DNA of 64,000 nt from Pseudobutyrivibrio ruminis. GTDB lineage: Bacteria > Bacillota > Clostridia > Lachnospirales > Lachnospiraceae. The position numbers and the translations under genes are program-made. The DNA lies in NCBI GenBank assembly GCA_015057315.1, contig SVER01000008.1:1-64000 (forward strand), in the 5' to 3' direction. Shown in pieces: positions 36,635 to 44,792 of this stretch (within the stretch, counting starts at the first letter, position 1; each line of letters starts with the position of its first letter). The notes under the pieces were generated by a model. That model made no database searches. It was not told the DNA's origin and was given only the letters and a program-made list of their open reading frames with translations.

Positions 36635-37879
36635 ATGAATAGAAAAATTGCAGTAGCCGGCACCGGCTACGTAGGATTATCTATAGCTACATTATTAGCA
36701 CAGCACAATCACGTAATGGCTGTAGATGTTATTCCAGAAAAGGTAGATTTAATCAACAACAAAAAGTCTCCAATCGTAGACCCAGAGATTGAAGATTATC
36801 TCGCAAATAAGGAGCTCGACCTTACAGCAACACTTGATGGAGAGAGCGCATATAAGGATGCAGAGTTTGTAGTTATTGCAACACCTACAAACTACGATAG
36901 TACAAAGGATTACTTTGATACATCAGCAGTAGAGGCTGTTATCGAGCTTGTAAAAAAGGTAAATCCTAATGCATTTATGGTTATTAAATCTACAATCCCT
37001 GTAGGTTATACAAAGCGAATCCGTGAGAAGATGGATTCTGATAAGATTTTGTTTAGCCCTGAATTCCTTCGCGAATCAAGAGCACTTTATGACAATCTTT
37101 ATCCAAGTCGTATCATTGTTGGTACAGATGAAAATGATGTCGCTCTTACAAAGGCAGCCCATGAGTTTGCTGCACTTCTTCAGGAAGGCGCCATCAAGGA
37201 AAACATTGATACTCTTGTAATGGGATTTACAGAGGCAGAGGCTGTAAAGCTTTTTGCTAATACATATCTTGCACTTCGTGTAAGCTACTTCAACGAGCTT
37301 GATACTTATGCAGAGACAAAGGGCTTGGATACACGGGCTATTATCAAGGGCGTTTGCCTTGACCCACGTATCTCTGACCAGTATAATAATCCTTCATTTG
37401 GTTATGGCGGATACTGCCTGCCAAAGGATACAAAGCAGTTACTTGCAAATTATAACGATGTTCCACAGGAGCTTATCCGTGCCATCGTTGAATCAAATAG
37501 AACACGTAAGGATTTCATTGCAGATCAGGTTCTTAAGAAGGCTGGCTACTATGGCTATGGTGAGTCTAACCAGTATAGCAAGGAAGCTGAAAAGGAAGTA
37601 ACAATCGGCGTATATCGCCTGACTATGAAGTCTAACTCTGATAACTTCCGTCAGTCTTCAATCCAGGGTGTTATGAAGCGTGTAAAGGCAAAGGGCGCCA
37701 CCGTAATCATCTACGAGCCAACATTAGAGGATGGCACCACATTCTTTGGCTCTCGCGTAGTCAACGACCTTGCAAAGTTCAAGGCCCTCAGCAACGCCAT
37801 CATCGCCAACCGCTACAACCCTTGCCTCGACGACGTCCGCGACAAGGTCTACACCCGTGACGTCTTCTCTCGTGACTAA
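36635..37879 (+). CDS. ugd: UDP-glucose 6-dehydrogenase
   Basis: The enzyme oxidises UDP-glucose to UDP-glucuronate with two NAD+, giving a precursor for acidic polysaccharide. The 414 residues have the Rossmann start GTGYVGLS (about 8-15), the [11 protein letters not shown] and FSPEFLRES segments, and the catalytic Cys near 261 in [12 protein letters not shown]. Length and order match the short Gram-positive type. AAAGGAG precedes the ATG. Its place after the double GT2 gene implies that the exported polymer contains glucuronate or a sugar derived from it. Confidence 0.92.
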   Translation: MNRKIAVAGTGYVGLSIATLLAQHNHVMAVDVIPEKVDLINNKKSPIVDPEIEDYLANKELDLTATLDGESAYKDAEFVVIATPTNYDSTKDYFDTSAVEAVIELVKKVNPNAFMVIKSTIPVGYTKRIREKMDSDKILFSPEFLRESRALYDNLYPSRIIVGTDENDVALTKAAHEFAALLQEGAIKENIDTLVMGFTEAEAVKLFANTYLALRVSYFNELDTYAETKGLDTRAIIKGVCLDPRISDQYNNPSFGYGGYCLPKDTKQLLANYNDVPQELIRAIVESNRTRKDFIADQVLKKAGYYGYGESNQYSKEAEKEVTIGVYRLTMKSNSDNFRQSSIQGVMKRVKAKGATVIIYEPTLEDGTTFFGSRVVNDLAKFKALSNAIIANRYNPCLDDVRDKVYTRDVFSRD

Positions 37880-37903
37880 GCAATTTTTTTAAGTTTTAAA
37901 TGA

Positions 37904-38040
37904 GGCATACTCACAGTCTTGGCAAGCGCTAGGAGGAGGGCCCCATGGAAAGCAACAGAGGGGACCCACGCCGGCGGGGAGTTTCTGTTGCTTTCCAATG
38001 GGAGGTGGCCTCCGGGAGCATGAAAACCTAGGAGTATGCC
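37904..38040 (+). repeat. Nested multi-stem hairpin element between ugd and the rRNA methyltransferase gene
   Basis: An outer stem GGCATACTC/GAGTATGCC (37904-37912 with 38032-38040) encloses CTAGG/CCTAG and GGAGG/CCTCC. Inside these is an 18-bp stem with one bulge (37942-37959 with 37984-38002) around a G+C-rich loop. It fills nearly all of the 179-base gap. There is no T-run, so it is not a plain terminator. Confidence 0.7.
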
Positions 38041-38058
38041 GGAGTAAATTATTTTATT

Positions 38059-39267
38059 ATGGAAGCAATTGTAACATTAAAAAAGGGCGAAGGCCGCACT
38101 ATTAAGGCCGGCGGCGCCTGGATATTCGATAACGAAATAGACACAGTAATGGGCTCCTTCGAAAACGGAGACATCGTCATCGTCCACGACTTTGATGGCT
38201 ATATGATGGGCCGCGGCTTCATCAACACTAATTCAAAGATTAGAGTGCGCATGATGACAAGAGATAAAGAACAGCTTATAGATGATGATTTTATTGCCAT
38301 GCGAGTAAAGAATGCCTGGGAATATCGTAAGTCTGTGCTGCTAGAGAAGGATTTAAATTGCTGTAGAGTAATTTTTGGCGAGGCAGATTTCTTGCCTGGT
38401 CTTGTAATTGATAAGTATGATGATGTGCTGGTGGTGGAATCATTGGCACTTGGCATTGATAGATTCAAGGTGCAGATTGTAGAGCATCTTAAAAAGCTTA
38501 TGGCAGAGGATGGCTTTAGCATACGTGGTGTCTATGAGCGTAGCGATGCAGCTGTTCGTAAGAAAGAGGGACTGGCACCTTATAAAGGATTTATTGGTGA
38601 AGAGTTTGATACTAATGTAGAGATTGTAGAAAACGGCGTTCACTATATGGTAGATGTGGTTAACGGTCAAAAGACAGGCTTCTTCCTTGACCAAAAGTAC
38701 AATCGTCTTGCCATTCAGCGCCTATGTAAGGGTAAGAAGGTACTTGATTGCTTTACCCACATGGGCACATTTGCACTTAATGCAGGTATCGCAGGTGCAG
38801 CAGATGTAACAGGTCTTGATATATCAGAGTTTGCTGTATCGCAGGCTACTGCAAATGCCAAGCTTAATGGATTGGATGCAACTGTAAAGTTTCGTCAGGC
38901 AAATGTGCTGGACGAACTTCCAAAGCTTGCAGAGGCAGGAGAGAAATATGATGTAGTAATCCTGGATCCACCAGCATTTACAAAATCCCGTGAAGCTACA
39001 AAGAATGCCATGAAGGGCTACCGTGAAATTAACATGAAGGGTTTGAAGCTTGTTAAAGATGGCGGCTATCTTGCTACCTGCTCATGTTCACATTTCATGA
39101 CGCAGGATTTGTTTGTAAAAGTAATCGGCCAGGCTGCTAAGGCTGCTCATAAGCGCCTTCGTCAGGTTGAGTTCCGAACTCAAGCACCAGACCACCCAAT
39201 ACTTTGGGCTGCAGATGAAAGCTATTATCTAAAGTTCTTGGTGTTCCAGGTTGTTGACGAAAAATAA
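38059..39267 (+). CDS. Class I SAM-dependent rRNA (cytosine-C5) methyltransferase, RlmI type
   Basis: The 402-residue protein matches the RlmI/RlmK-L family: an N-terminal PUA-like domain (about 1-75, GGAWIFDNEID, GDIVIVHD), a linker with DFLPGLVIDKYDDVLVVE and YERSDAAVRKKEGL, and a Rossmann methyltransferase domain with VLDCFTHMGTFALNAG, ILDPPAFTKSR (about 303-313) and TCSCSHFM. RlmI of E. coli makes m5C1962 in 23S rRNA; the same target is likely here. The nearest GGAG is 15 bases before the ATG, a long spacing. It is a housekeeping gene that closes the polysaccharide block and is probably unrelated to it. Confidence 0.9.
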   Translation: MEAIVTLKKGEGRTIKAGGAWIFDNEIDTVMGSFENGDIVIVHDFDGYMMGRGFINTNSKIRVRMMTRDKEQLIDDDFIAMRVKNAWEYRKSVLLEKDLNCCRVIFGEADFLPGLVIDKYDDVLVVESLALGIDRFKVQIVEHLKKLMAEDGFSIRGVYERSDAAVRKKEGLAPYKGFIGEEFDTNVEIVENGVHYMVDVVNGQKTGFFLDQKYNRLAIQRLCKGKKVLDCFTHMGTFALNAGIAGAADVTGLDISEFAVSQATANAKLNGLDATVKFRQANVLDELPKLAEAGEKYDVVILDPPAFTKSREATKNAMKGYREINMKGLKLVKDGGYLATCSCSHFMTQDLFVKVIGQAAKAAHKRLRQVEFRTQAPDHPILWAADESYYLKFLVFQVVDEK

Positions 39268-39308
39268 AAACCTTCCCCCTTTTGTAGGGGGAAGGTCAGC
39301 TTAGCTGA
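39261..39308 (-). terminator. Terminator of the minus-strand secreted-protein gene, made of double-hairpin repeat copy 3
   Basis: A perfect 9-bp stem CCTTCCCCC/GGGGGAAGG (39271-39295) is followed on the minus strand by TTTTTATTTT. On the plus side TCAGC-TTA-GCTGA (39296-39308) completes the repeat plan of the copies at 34015 and 36517. It serves two convergent genes. Confidence 0.75.
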
Positions 39309-39323
39309 TGAATGATTGCACAA

Positions 39324-41609
39324 TTATTTCTCTTTCTGAAGCACTACAAGAATGCCATCTCTGTATGTAGTATCTTCATCCTTTTCCCAGAAGTAACCCT
39401 TATATTTGTAGAATGAATATTGTGAGCTTTCTGCAGCATTCTTTTCTCTCATGTTAATTCCAGTGTATGACTTAGAACAATAACCATGACCTTTTCCTCG
39501 GCCGCTGTGGAATGACTTTGTTTTTGTAGAAAGTGTAGATAGGTAAGCTTTTCTGTCAGTATTTTTAATTGGTGATAAATCGAATCCAACCTGGTCTAAA
39601 TATTCTTCCATTGTAATACCCATACCATTAACATGCTTCTGAAGCTTATATAGCTGATCAACACTAAGTCCAGAGTGAGACTTTAATGTTGTCATATTAG
39701 TTTTTTCAGATTTTTGAGTGTATACTTTTGTACTAAGTGCAACTTCATTGAAGCCTGTATTTGTCTGTTCAAAAAATACAGTTCTGCTCTGGCTGTTGTA
39801 TTGTCTCACTGCATCAATGATTCCATATCTTGCCTTTTCAAACTCAGAAGTTTTGTCTCCAGTAAATGCACATGTAACAAGATGCTTCTTATCTTCAATT
39901 TCAGACTTATTATTCTTAACCTTTCTACAAAAAGCTTTGTCTTCTTCGTTAGTTAATGAGTCTATTTGTTCATCTGTAAAATTAGCAACCTTTTCATGAA
40001 TATTTAATACTTCCATTAATACATCACAGTTAAGAGCGAAATCCTGTATTCTCTGTTGAAGCTGGCCTGCAGATTTATCAATGGCTTCACCAGAGAACAT
40101 AGAGGACTCTTTGTTATAATCAAAGAATAACTGGTAGATATTTCTCTTGTTTGGATCTGATGATGTACCATTATTTGCTGTTGAACCAAGTACTGCAGCG
40201 GCATCTGAAAGCTTTGAGAAAATGTGTGAGCCACTATTAATCCATTGGTCTGGTGAGCCAATTTTCTTAGCAATATTTACTAGCATACTGGTTTCGCTAA
40301 TTTTACCTGAGGAATTCTTGTTTCTAACATTGTATATTTCCTGGGCTAGGGTTGTACAACTGTTAGTAAATGAATCAAGAGCTTGACCAGTGGTGCCAAT
40401 TGCATTTACTATGATATCCACTCGCTTATTTGATGAAAGAAGTTGCTCTGTCTTATGTTGAGCCTCGTCAATACGTTTTAGCACTGCTTCATTAGGGTCT
40501 TGTTGCGGGGGATCTAAATGCATAGCTTTCAGTACTATATTTTTTACGGTGTCCCCAATGATAGCGCCACCTGGCATTTTGGCAATTGCCTTATCTAAAG
40601 CCATAGAATAAGCCTTTTTAATGATTGGAGGAAGATCTCCGCTAGGCATTTCTTTTTTTACTTCCTCTGTAGAATCTATAGAGTCAGCGTTTTCTGCAAT
40701 TACACCAGTTCCATCTTTATTTAAATTGCTAAAGAAATCAAGAATTTCTTCTAAAGAAGCAGATTCTTCAATTCTCTTCGCTTCATACAAATCATATAGT
40801 GTTTGGTTTTCTGCCTTAATAATTTTTTGCATTTCTTCGGCAGTATAATCAGTCTTAGATTTTTCAACACCTTTGTCGTAGGTAGTTTCAGTCCAAGTGC
40901 CATCCAGATTATATGTGCGCTCCGAATTTAAAATTGATGGTGTGACTTTTACTTCGCCAGCTTTCTGTGTAACATTATCGTTACCGGCTATCTTTGGTGG
41001 ATGGATTAATAATCCTGGAGTAAGAATTTTTTCTACAAAGCGTCCATCAGAGTAAAAGATACGCTCTACTTCAAGTCTACCCTCTCTTACATATTTACGC
41101 ACCAGAGCGCCATCTACAACCTCTTCCTTAACAAAAGTATCAGTGCATTTTACAGGATTTTCAACATCCATTTTAGCAACAAGAACATCTAATGCTTCTT
41201 TATCTGTTGTGGTGCTATTTTCGGCATCTTCTACGACAGCATCATCTACTACTACCTCATCTACGGCTACCTCATCTGCAACATTCATCTCTGTAACTTG
41301 CACATCTGCGGCTACTGTATTAGCTTCTTCTGTAGCAGAAGTCTCAGCTTCATTTTCAGTAACCATTTCATTCATAACATCATTTGTGTTAACTTCATCA
41401 GTAGCTTCTTGTGTATTCTCAAATGTGACTACTGTATTTTCCTGTATAATCTCAGGTGCGTAATAATCAGTGCTAGGATTTTCAGCTTCAATAACCTGTT
41501 CAATTGGTTCTGCTTCTGCGGCAAAAGCTACAGATGAAAGTGTTGACATTGACATTACAGCGGCTAACCCGCCAGCGAATAAACGAATCTTTAACATTCT
41601 CTTTTTCAT
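39324..41609 (-). CDS. Secreted protein of unknown function with acidic N-terminal linker and helical core
   Basis: The 761-residue protein has a strong signal peptide (MKKRMLKIRLFAGG..., cleavage near AFA-AE, about 31). An acidic Glu/Asp/Val/Thr-rich linker runs to about 130, followed by a segment with repeated short beta hairpins (RKYVREGRLEVERIFYSDGRFVEKI). The core from about 325 is helical: a Gly/Ala-rich stretch (AIAKMPGGAIIGDTVKNIVLKA), a long Lys/Glu helix (EAVLKRIDEAQHKTEQLL) and further helices. This resembles the pore-forming helical bundle of Cry-like toxins only in general pattern. The C-terminal part ends with Tyr/Lys-rich sequence. There is no anchor motif. GGAGG precedes the ATG. 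I cannot name the family; adhesin, toxin or inhibitor are all open. Confidence 0.65.
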   Translation of the reverse strand: MKKRMLKIRLFAGGLAAVMSMSTLSSVAFAAEAEPIEQVIEAENPSTDYYAPEIIQENTVVTFENTQEATDEVNTNDVMNEMVTENEAETSATEEANTVAADVQVTEMNVADEVAVDEVVVDDAVVEDAENSTTTDKEALDVLVAKMDVENPVKCTDTFVKEEVVDGALVRKYVREGRLEVERIFYSDGRFVEKILTPGLLIHPPKIAGNDNVTQKAGEVKVTPSILNSERTYNLDGTWTETTYDKGVEKSKTDYTAEEMQKIIKAENQTLYDLYEAKRIEESASLEEILDFFSNLNKDGTGVIAENADSIDSTEEVKKEMPSGDLPPIIKKAYSMALDKAIAKMPGGAIIGDTVKNIVLKAMHLDPPQQDPNEAVLKRIDEAQHKTEQLLSSNKRVDIIVNAIGTTGQALDSFTNSCTTLAQEIYNVRNKNSSGKISETSMLVNIAKKIGSPDQWINSGSHIFSKLSDAAAVLGSTANNGTSSDPNKRNIYQLFFDYNKESSMFSGEAIDKSAGQLQQRIQDFALNCDVLMEVLNIHEKVANFTDEQIDSLTNEEDKAFCRKVKNNKSEIEDKKHLVTCAFTGDKTSEFEKARYGIIDAVRQYNSQSRTVFFEQTNTGFNEVALSTKVYTQKSEKTNMTTLKSHSGLSVDQLYKLQKHVNGMGITMEEYLDQVGFDLSPIKNTDRKAYLSTLSTKTKSFHSGRGKGHGYCSKSYTGINMREKNAAESSQYSFYKYKGYFWEKDEDTTYRDGILVVLQKEK

Positions 41610-41647
41610 ATCTCTTGACCTCCAAAATAAAAAAACGTTGATAGTTT

Positions 41648-41661
41648 CTTAATCGATTAAG
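41648..41661 (+). promoter_or_regulatory. 14-bp perfect palindrome in the divergent control region
   Basis: CTTAATCGATTAAG lies 39 bases upstream of the minus-strand start codon, between the two divergent genes, and is a candidate operator. The same gap (41610-41835) holds two GTGTCAC/TGTCAC motifs near 41695-41712 and the promoter at 41767. Confidence 0.45.
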
Positions 41662-41766
41662 TTCGTGTTGTTGAGCCATATAATAAACGGTGGAATGTCA
41701 CAAAAGTGTCACAGTGGGGAAAATAAATGAATTACTGAAAAAAGTGTGAAACAGAGGTAGAAGGGT

Positions 41767-41795
41767 TTGTTTTCAGAAAATAATGATAATATAAT
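41767..41795 (+). promoter_or_regulatory. Promoter of the STAS-kinase/ABC operon
   Basis: TTGTTT and TATAAT are spaced by 17 bases. Because the frame is open through these boxes, the promoter shows that translation must start later, at 41836 or 41854. Confidence 0.65.
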
Positions 41796-41835
41796 CATAA
41801 TAACAGAAACTACTACGGGAAAAGGCGGAAATGTA

Positions 41836-42999
41836 ATGGAGGAACCAGAAATAATGAATATATTTTATGATTCTGAGAATAAAGACCTTACTATATACCT
41901 TCCTCAAACTGTTGATAGTAATAACAATGAAGAAGTTCTTAAAGAAATAAAAGAGGCAATTGCGGCATATTTTGCAGAAGAAAAGAATGGCTTTTTATAT
42001 TTAGACGCTAAGGATACCAAATATATGAGTAGTGCCGGTATCAGGGTAATCATTATTTTAAGAAAGACTATAGAAAATTTAGCCATAATTAATACTGAAC
42101 AAATGTTATATGAAACTCTTAGCTTAACAGGAGTCTGTGGAATAGTAAATGTTTTGCCACCTATAAAAGAGTTTTCTATTGAAAACTTCGAGATAATCGG
42201 AGGCGGAGAGAATAGCAAAGTATATCGTATTAATGATGACAAAATTTGTAAGCTATTTTCTTCTAAGAATACTCTTAAGGATGTGCTCAGAGAAAAAAAC
42301 ATGAGTTATAAGGCTATTGAATTTGGGATACCAACAGCTTTGAGTTTTCAAGTGATTAAATCAGGGGAGCAATACGGACTGATATACGAAATGCTGGATT
42401 ATAGAACTCTTAGCGAGATACTAATAGATGACTTTGAAAAGATGGATAGGGTTTGTACAGATTATGTGAAGTTCTTAGATGAAATAAACAGTGTGGTGAT
42501 ACCTGGTCTCGTAGATGCTAAAGACGTATATGAAAATAAAGTTCTTAATAGAATTGATGGGTACATAGAACCAGCATATATGCAAAAGTTGCGTAGTATT
42601 TTTGATGCAATCCCAGAAGGAAATGGGTTTGTTCATGGAGATCTTCATTTTGCAAATCTATTTAAGACAGATGAAGGTATGATGATTATAGATATGGATT
42701 CGGCAAAAAGTGGGGATAGAGTATGGGAAATGGCGGCAATGTATAGCACTTTCATGGGTTTTAGATTAATCAGTTCTACTGATGTGGTTCACTTAGGAAG
42801 TATAGAAAACTATCCTGTTATATTTGAAAAGATTCTGGATATCTGGAATAGAAATAAGGGCTATGACAAAGATACCTTACTAAAGAATATTACATCTTTA
42901 TCTCTTGCAAGAGTGCTTTGTTATGCAATAAGTCATAATGTAGATGAAGAAAAAACTGAGCTTGTAAAAAAAGAACTATTTCAAATCTTAGATAAGTGA
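41836..42999 (+). CDS. STAS domain fused to an aminoglycoside-phosphotransferase-like kinase
   Basis: This is a fusion I do not know as a named protein. Residues about 7-105 form a STAS domain like anti-sigma factor antagonists, with the phosphorylatable-Ser region YMSSAGIRVIIILRKT. From about 115 a kinase of the APH/choline-kinase fold follows: a Gly-rich loop GGGENSKVYRI, Lys in KICKLF, the catalytic HGDLHFANL and the metal site IIDMDSA, all intact. Such a protein could phosphorylate a small molecule, a lipid or its own STAS Ser. Starts at 41836 (AAGGCGGA upstream) and 41854 (TGGAGGA upstream) are both possible; the TTG at 41767 lies in the promoter. The next gene overlaps by four bases, so kinase and ABC exporter are made together. 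Confidence 0.8.
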   Translation: MEEPEIMNIFYDSENKDLTIYLPQTVDSNNNEEVLKEIKEAIAAYFAEEKNGFLYLDAKDTKYMSSAGIRVIIILRKTIENLAIINTEQMLYETLSLTGVCGIVNVLPPIKEFSIENFEIIGGGENSKVYRINDDKICKLFSSKNTLKDVLREKNMSYKAIEFGIPTALSFQVIKSGEQYGLIYEMLDYRTLSEILIDDFEKMDRVCTDYVKFLDEINSVVIPGLVDAKDVYENKVLNRIDGYIEPAYMQKLRSIFDAIPEGNGFVHGDLHFANLFKTDEGMMIIDMDSAKSGDRVWEMAAMYSTFMGFRLISSTDVVHLGSIENYPVIFEKILDIWNRNKGYDKDTLLKNITSLSLARVLCYAISHNVDEEKTELVKKELFQILDK

Positions 43000-44792
43000 T
43001 TTGCCGGGAAGGAGTCGTTACGAAAACTATAGTTCAACTTTGGAAATACTCATATAAATATAAACACTGCTTGGTGATGTTGCTTTTGTTTGTTTGTCTG
43101 GGGGCTTATCTTCAAATCTTGATACCACAGTATATGGCAGCTGTATTAGATGGGGTATTGAGTGAAAAGCCTTTGGATTATATTGCCAGAGCCTGTGGGG
43201 TGACAGGCCTATTGTCACTTGTATTGGTGGTTCAGGGAATAGGAGAAGGATATTTTGTGTCTAGATGGTCTGCAGGAGTTACTAAGAATCTTACAGATCA
43301 GTTATTCAGGCGGATTCTTTCCTTTGAAAGCACTGATATGGATCATTTTGGTCAGGCTACTACTTTGACGAGGCTTACAACAGATGCATCCAACCTTAGG
43401 AGAGCCCTTCAAATGATACATAGCCTTTTGATGTGTCCTTTGCTTGTGGTGTTCTCATGGATTTCCGCTTTTAGAATCAGCAAAGATCTGTCAAAAGTGT
43501 TTCTAATGGTAATCCCTGTACTTGCAGTGATATTGGTATTTATAATCGCTAGAAGCCGTATATATTATAGAAAAATGTTGATTCATTATGATGAAATGAA
43601 TCAGTGCCTTTCTGAGAATATTCGTGGTATGAGAACTGTAAAATCATACGCCAGAGAGGATGAACAAGAGACCTTATTCAATAATATTGCAGAAAATCTG
43701 ATGCATAGTAGCCTGTCAGCAGAAAGGCTTGCGGTTTTAAATAATCCATTTTCGAAAATGGCTATTAATATGTCAGTACTTGCACTGACATGGCTTGGTG
43801 GAAGAAGAATCATAGAAGGAGTTCTATCGGTAGGAGATTTATTCTGTCTCATCTCCTATGCAAATCAAATACTGTATCAGATTTTAATAATCTCCATGAT
43901 ATTGGTGCCACTTATTACTAGCAGGATTTGTTTGGACAGAATAATTGAAATGGTAGAGTGGAAAGATAAGCCTGTAGATATTAGGGATTTACAAGAAGAT
44001 AAACCTATTGAAAAAGACCATGCTTTCAACAATTCTTCTGATGCAATCCCAGAAATCTCAATTAAAAATCTTTGCTTTTCATATCCATCTGATGGTACAT
44101 TATCAGATTTGCTTAAAGACATCAACGGTGATATTTATGCAGGTGAATTGATTGGAATCACAGGCACAGGCGGTGCAGGTAAAACAACACTGGTTAAATT
44201 AATAATGGGATTGTACAAGCCTACATCTGGGGCTGTGTATATAAGGGGCAAGCACGTCTTTTCCTATAAATCAGATAACAGGATGAAACTATTTGGATAT
44301 GTTCCACAAAAACCTCAGCTTTTTACAGGAACCATCAAGGAGAATCTTGTGTTTGGCATACCTGACCCAGGAAGGGAAGAGCTTGATAAGGCTTCGGAAA
44401 ATGCCTGTATAGATGAATATATTAAAAATCAGTCTGATGGATATGAAAGTCTTATAACAGAAGGCGGTAAAAATCTGTCAGGAGGTCAAAGGCAGCGCAT
44501 GTGCTTAGCCAGAGCCTTACTAAGGGATGCACCTATTCTGATTTTGGATAATATGACTAGCGCACTTGATCGTATCACTGAGGAAAAAGTGGTTCGAAAG
44601 TTAAAAGAGGAGTATGCAGATAAAACCAGGATAGTGATAAGTGATAGAATATCCACAATTAAAAATTCAGATAGGATAATCGTCATGAATCGTGGAAGGA
44701 TTGAAGGGATTGGAACCCATGAAGAGCTTCTACAAAGCTGCAATCTATATAAAGTGATAGCTGAAACTCAAAAAGGACAGATAGATGATTGA
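42996..44792 (+). CDS. ABC exporter half 1, degenerate Walker B
   Basis: The 598-residue type IV ABC half-transporter has six membrane helices (about 20-320) and an ATPase domain with Walker A GTGGAGKTT and signature LSGGQRQRMCLARAL. Walker B reads LILDNMTSALD, where the catalytic Glu is replaced by Asn. Paired with the next gene it should form a heterodimer with one dead ATP site, like TM287/288 or BmrC/D, exporting a drug, peptide or lipid. The start is uncertain: GTG 42996 overlaps the preceding stop, while a good AAGGAG at 43010 has no standard start codon after it (ACG, ATA and GTT are the candidates). Confidence 0.87.
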   Translation: MICREGVVTKTIVQLWKYSYKYKHCLVMLLLFVCLGAYLQILIPQYMAAVLDGVLSEKPLDYIARACGVTGLLSLVLVVQGIGEGYFVSRWSAGVTKNLTDQLFRRILSFESTDMDHFGQATTLTRLTTDASNLRRALQMIHSLLMCPLLVVFSWISAFRISKDLSKVFLMVIPVLAVILVFIIARSRIYYRKMLIHYDEMNQCLSENIRGMRTVKSYAREDEQETLFNNIAENLMHSSLSAERLAVLNNPFSKMAINMSVLALTWLGGRRIIEGVLSVGDLFCLISYANQILYQILIISMILVPLITSRICLDRIIEMVEWKDKPVDIRDLQEDKPIEKDHAFNNSSDAIPEISIKNLCFSYPSDGTLSDLLKDINGDIYAGELIGITGTGGAGKTTLVKLIMGLYKPTSGAVYIRGKHVFSYKSDNRMKLFGYVPQKPQLFTGTIKENLVFGIPDPGREELDKASENACIDEYIKNQSDGYESLITEGGKNLSGGQRQRMCLARALLRDAPILILDNMTSALDRITEEKVVRKLKEEYADKTRIVISDRISTIKNSDRIIVMNRGRIEGIGTHEELLQSCNLYKVIAETQKGQIDD

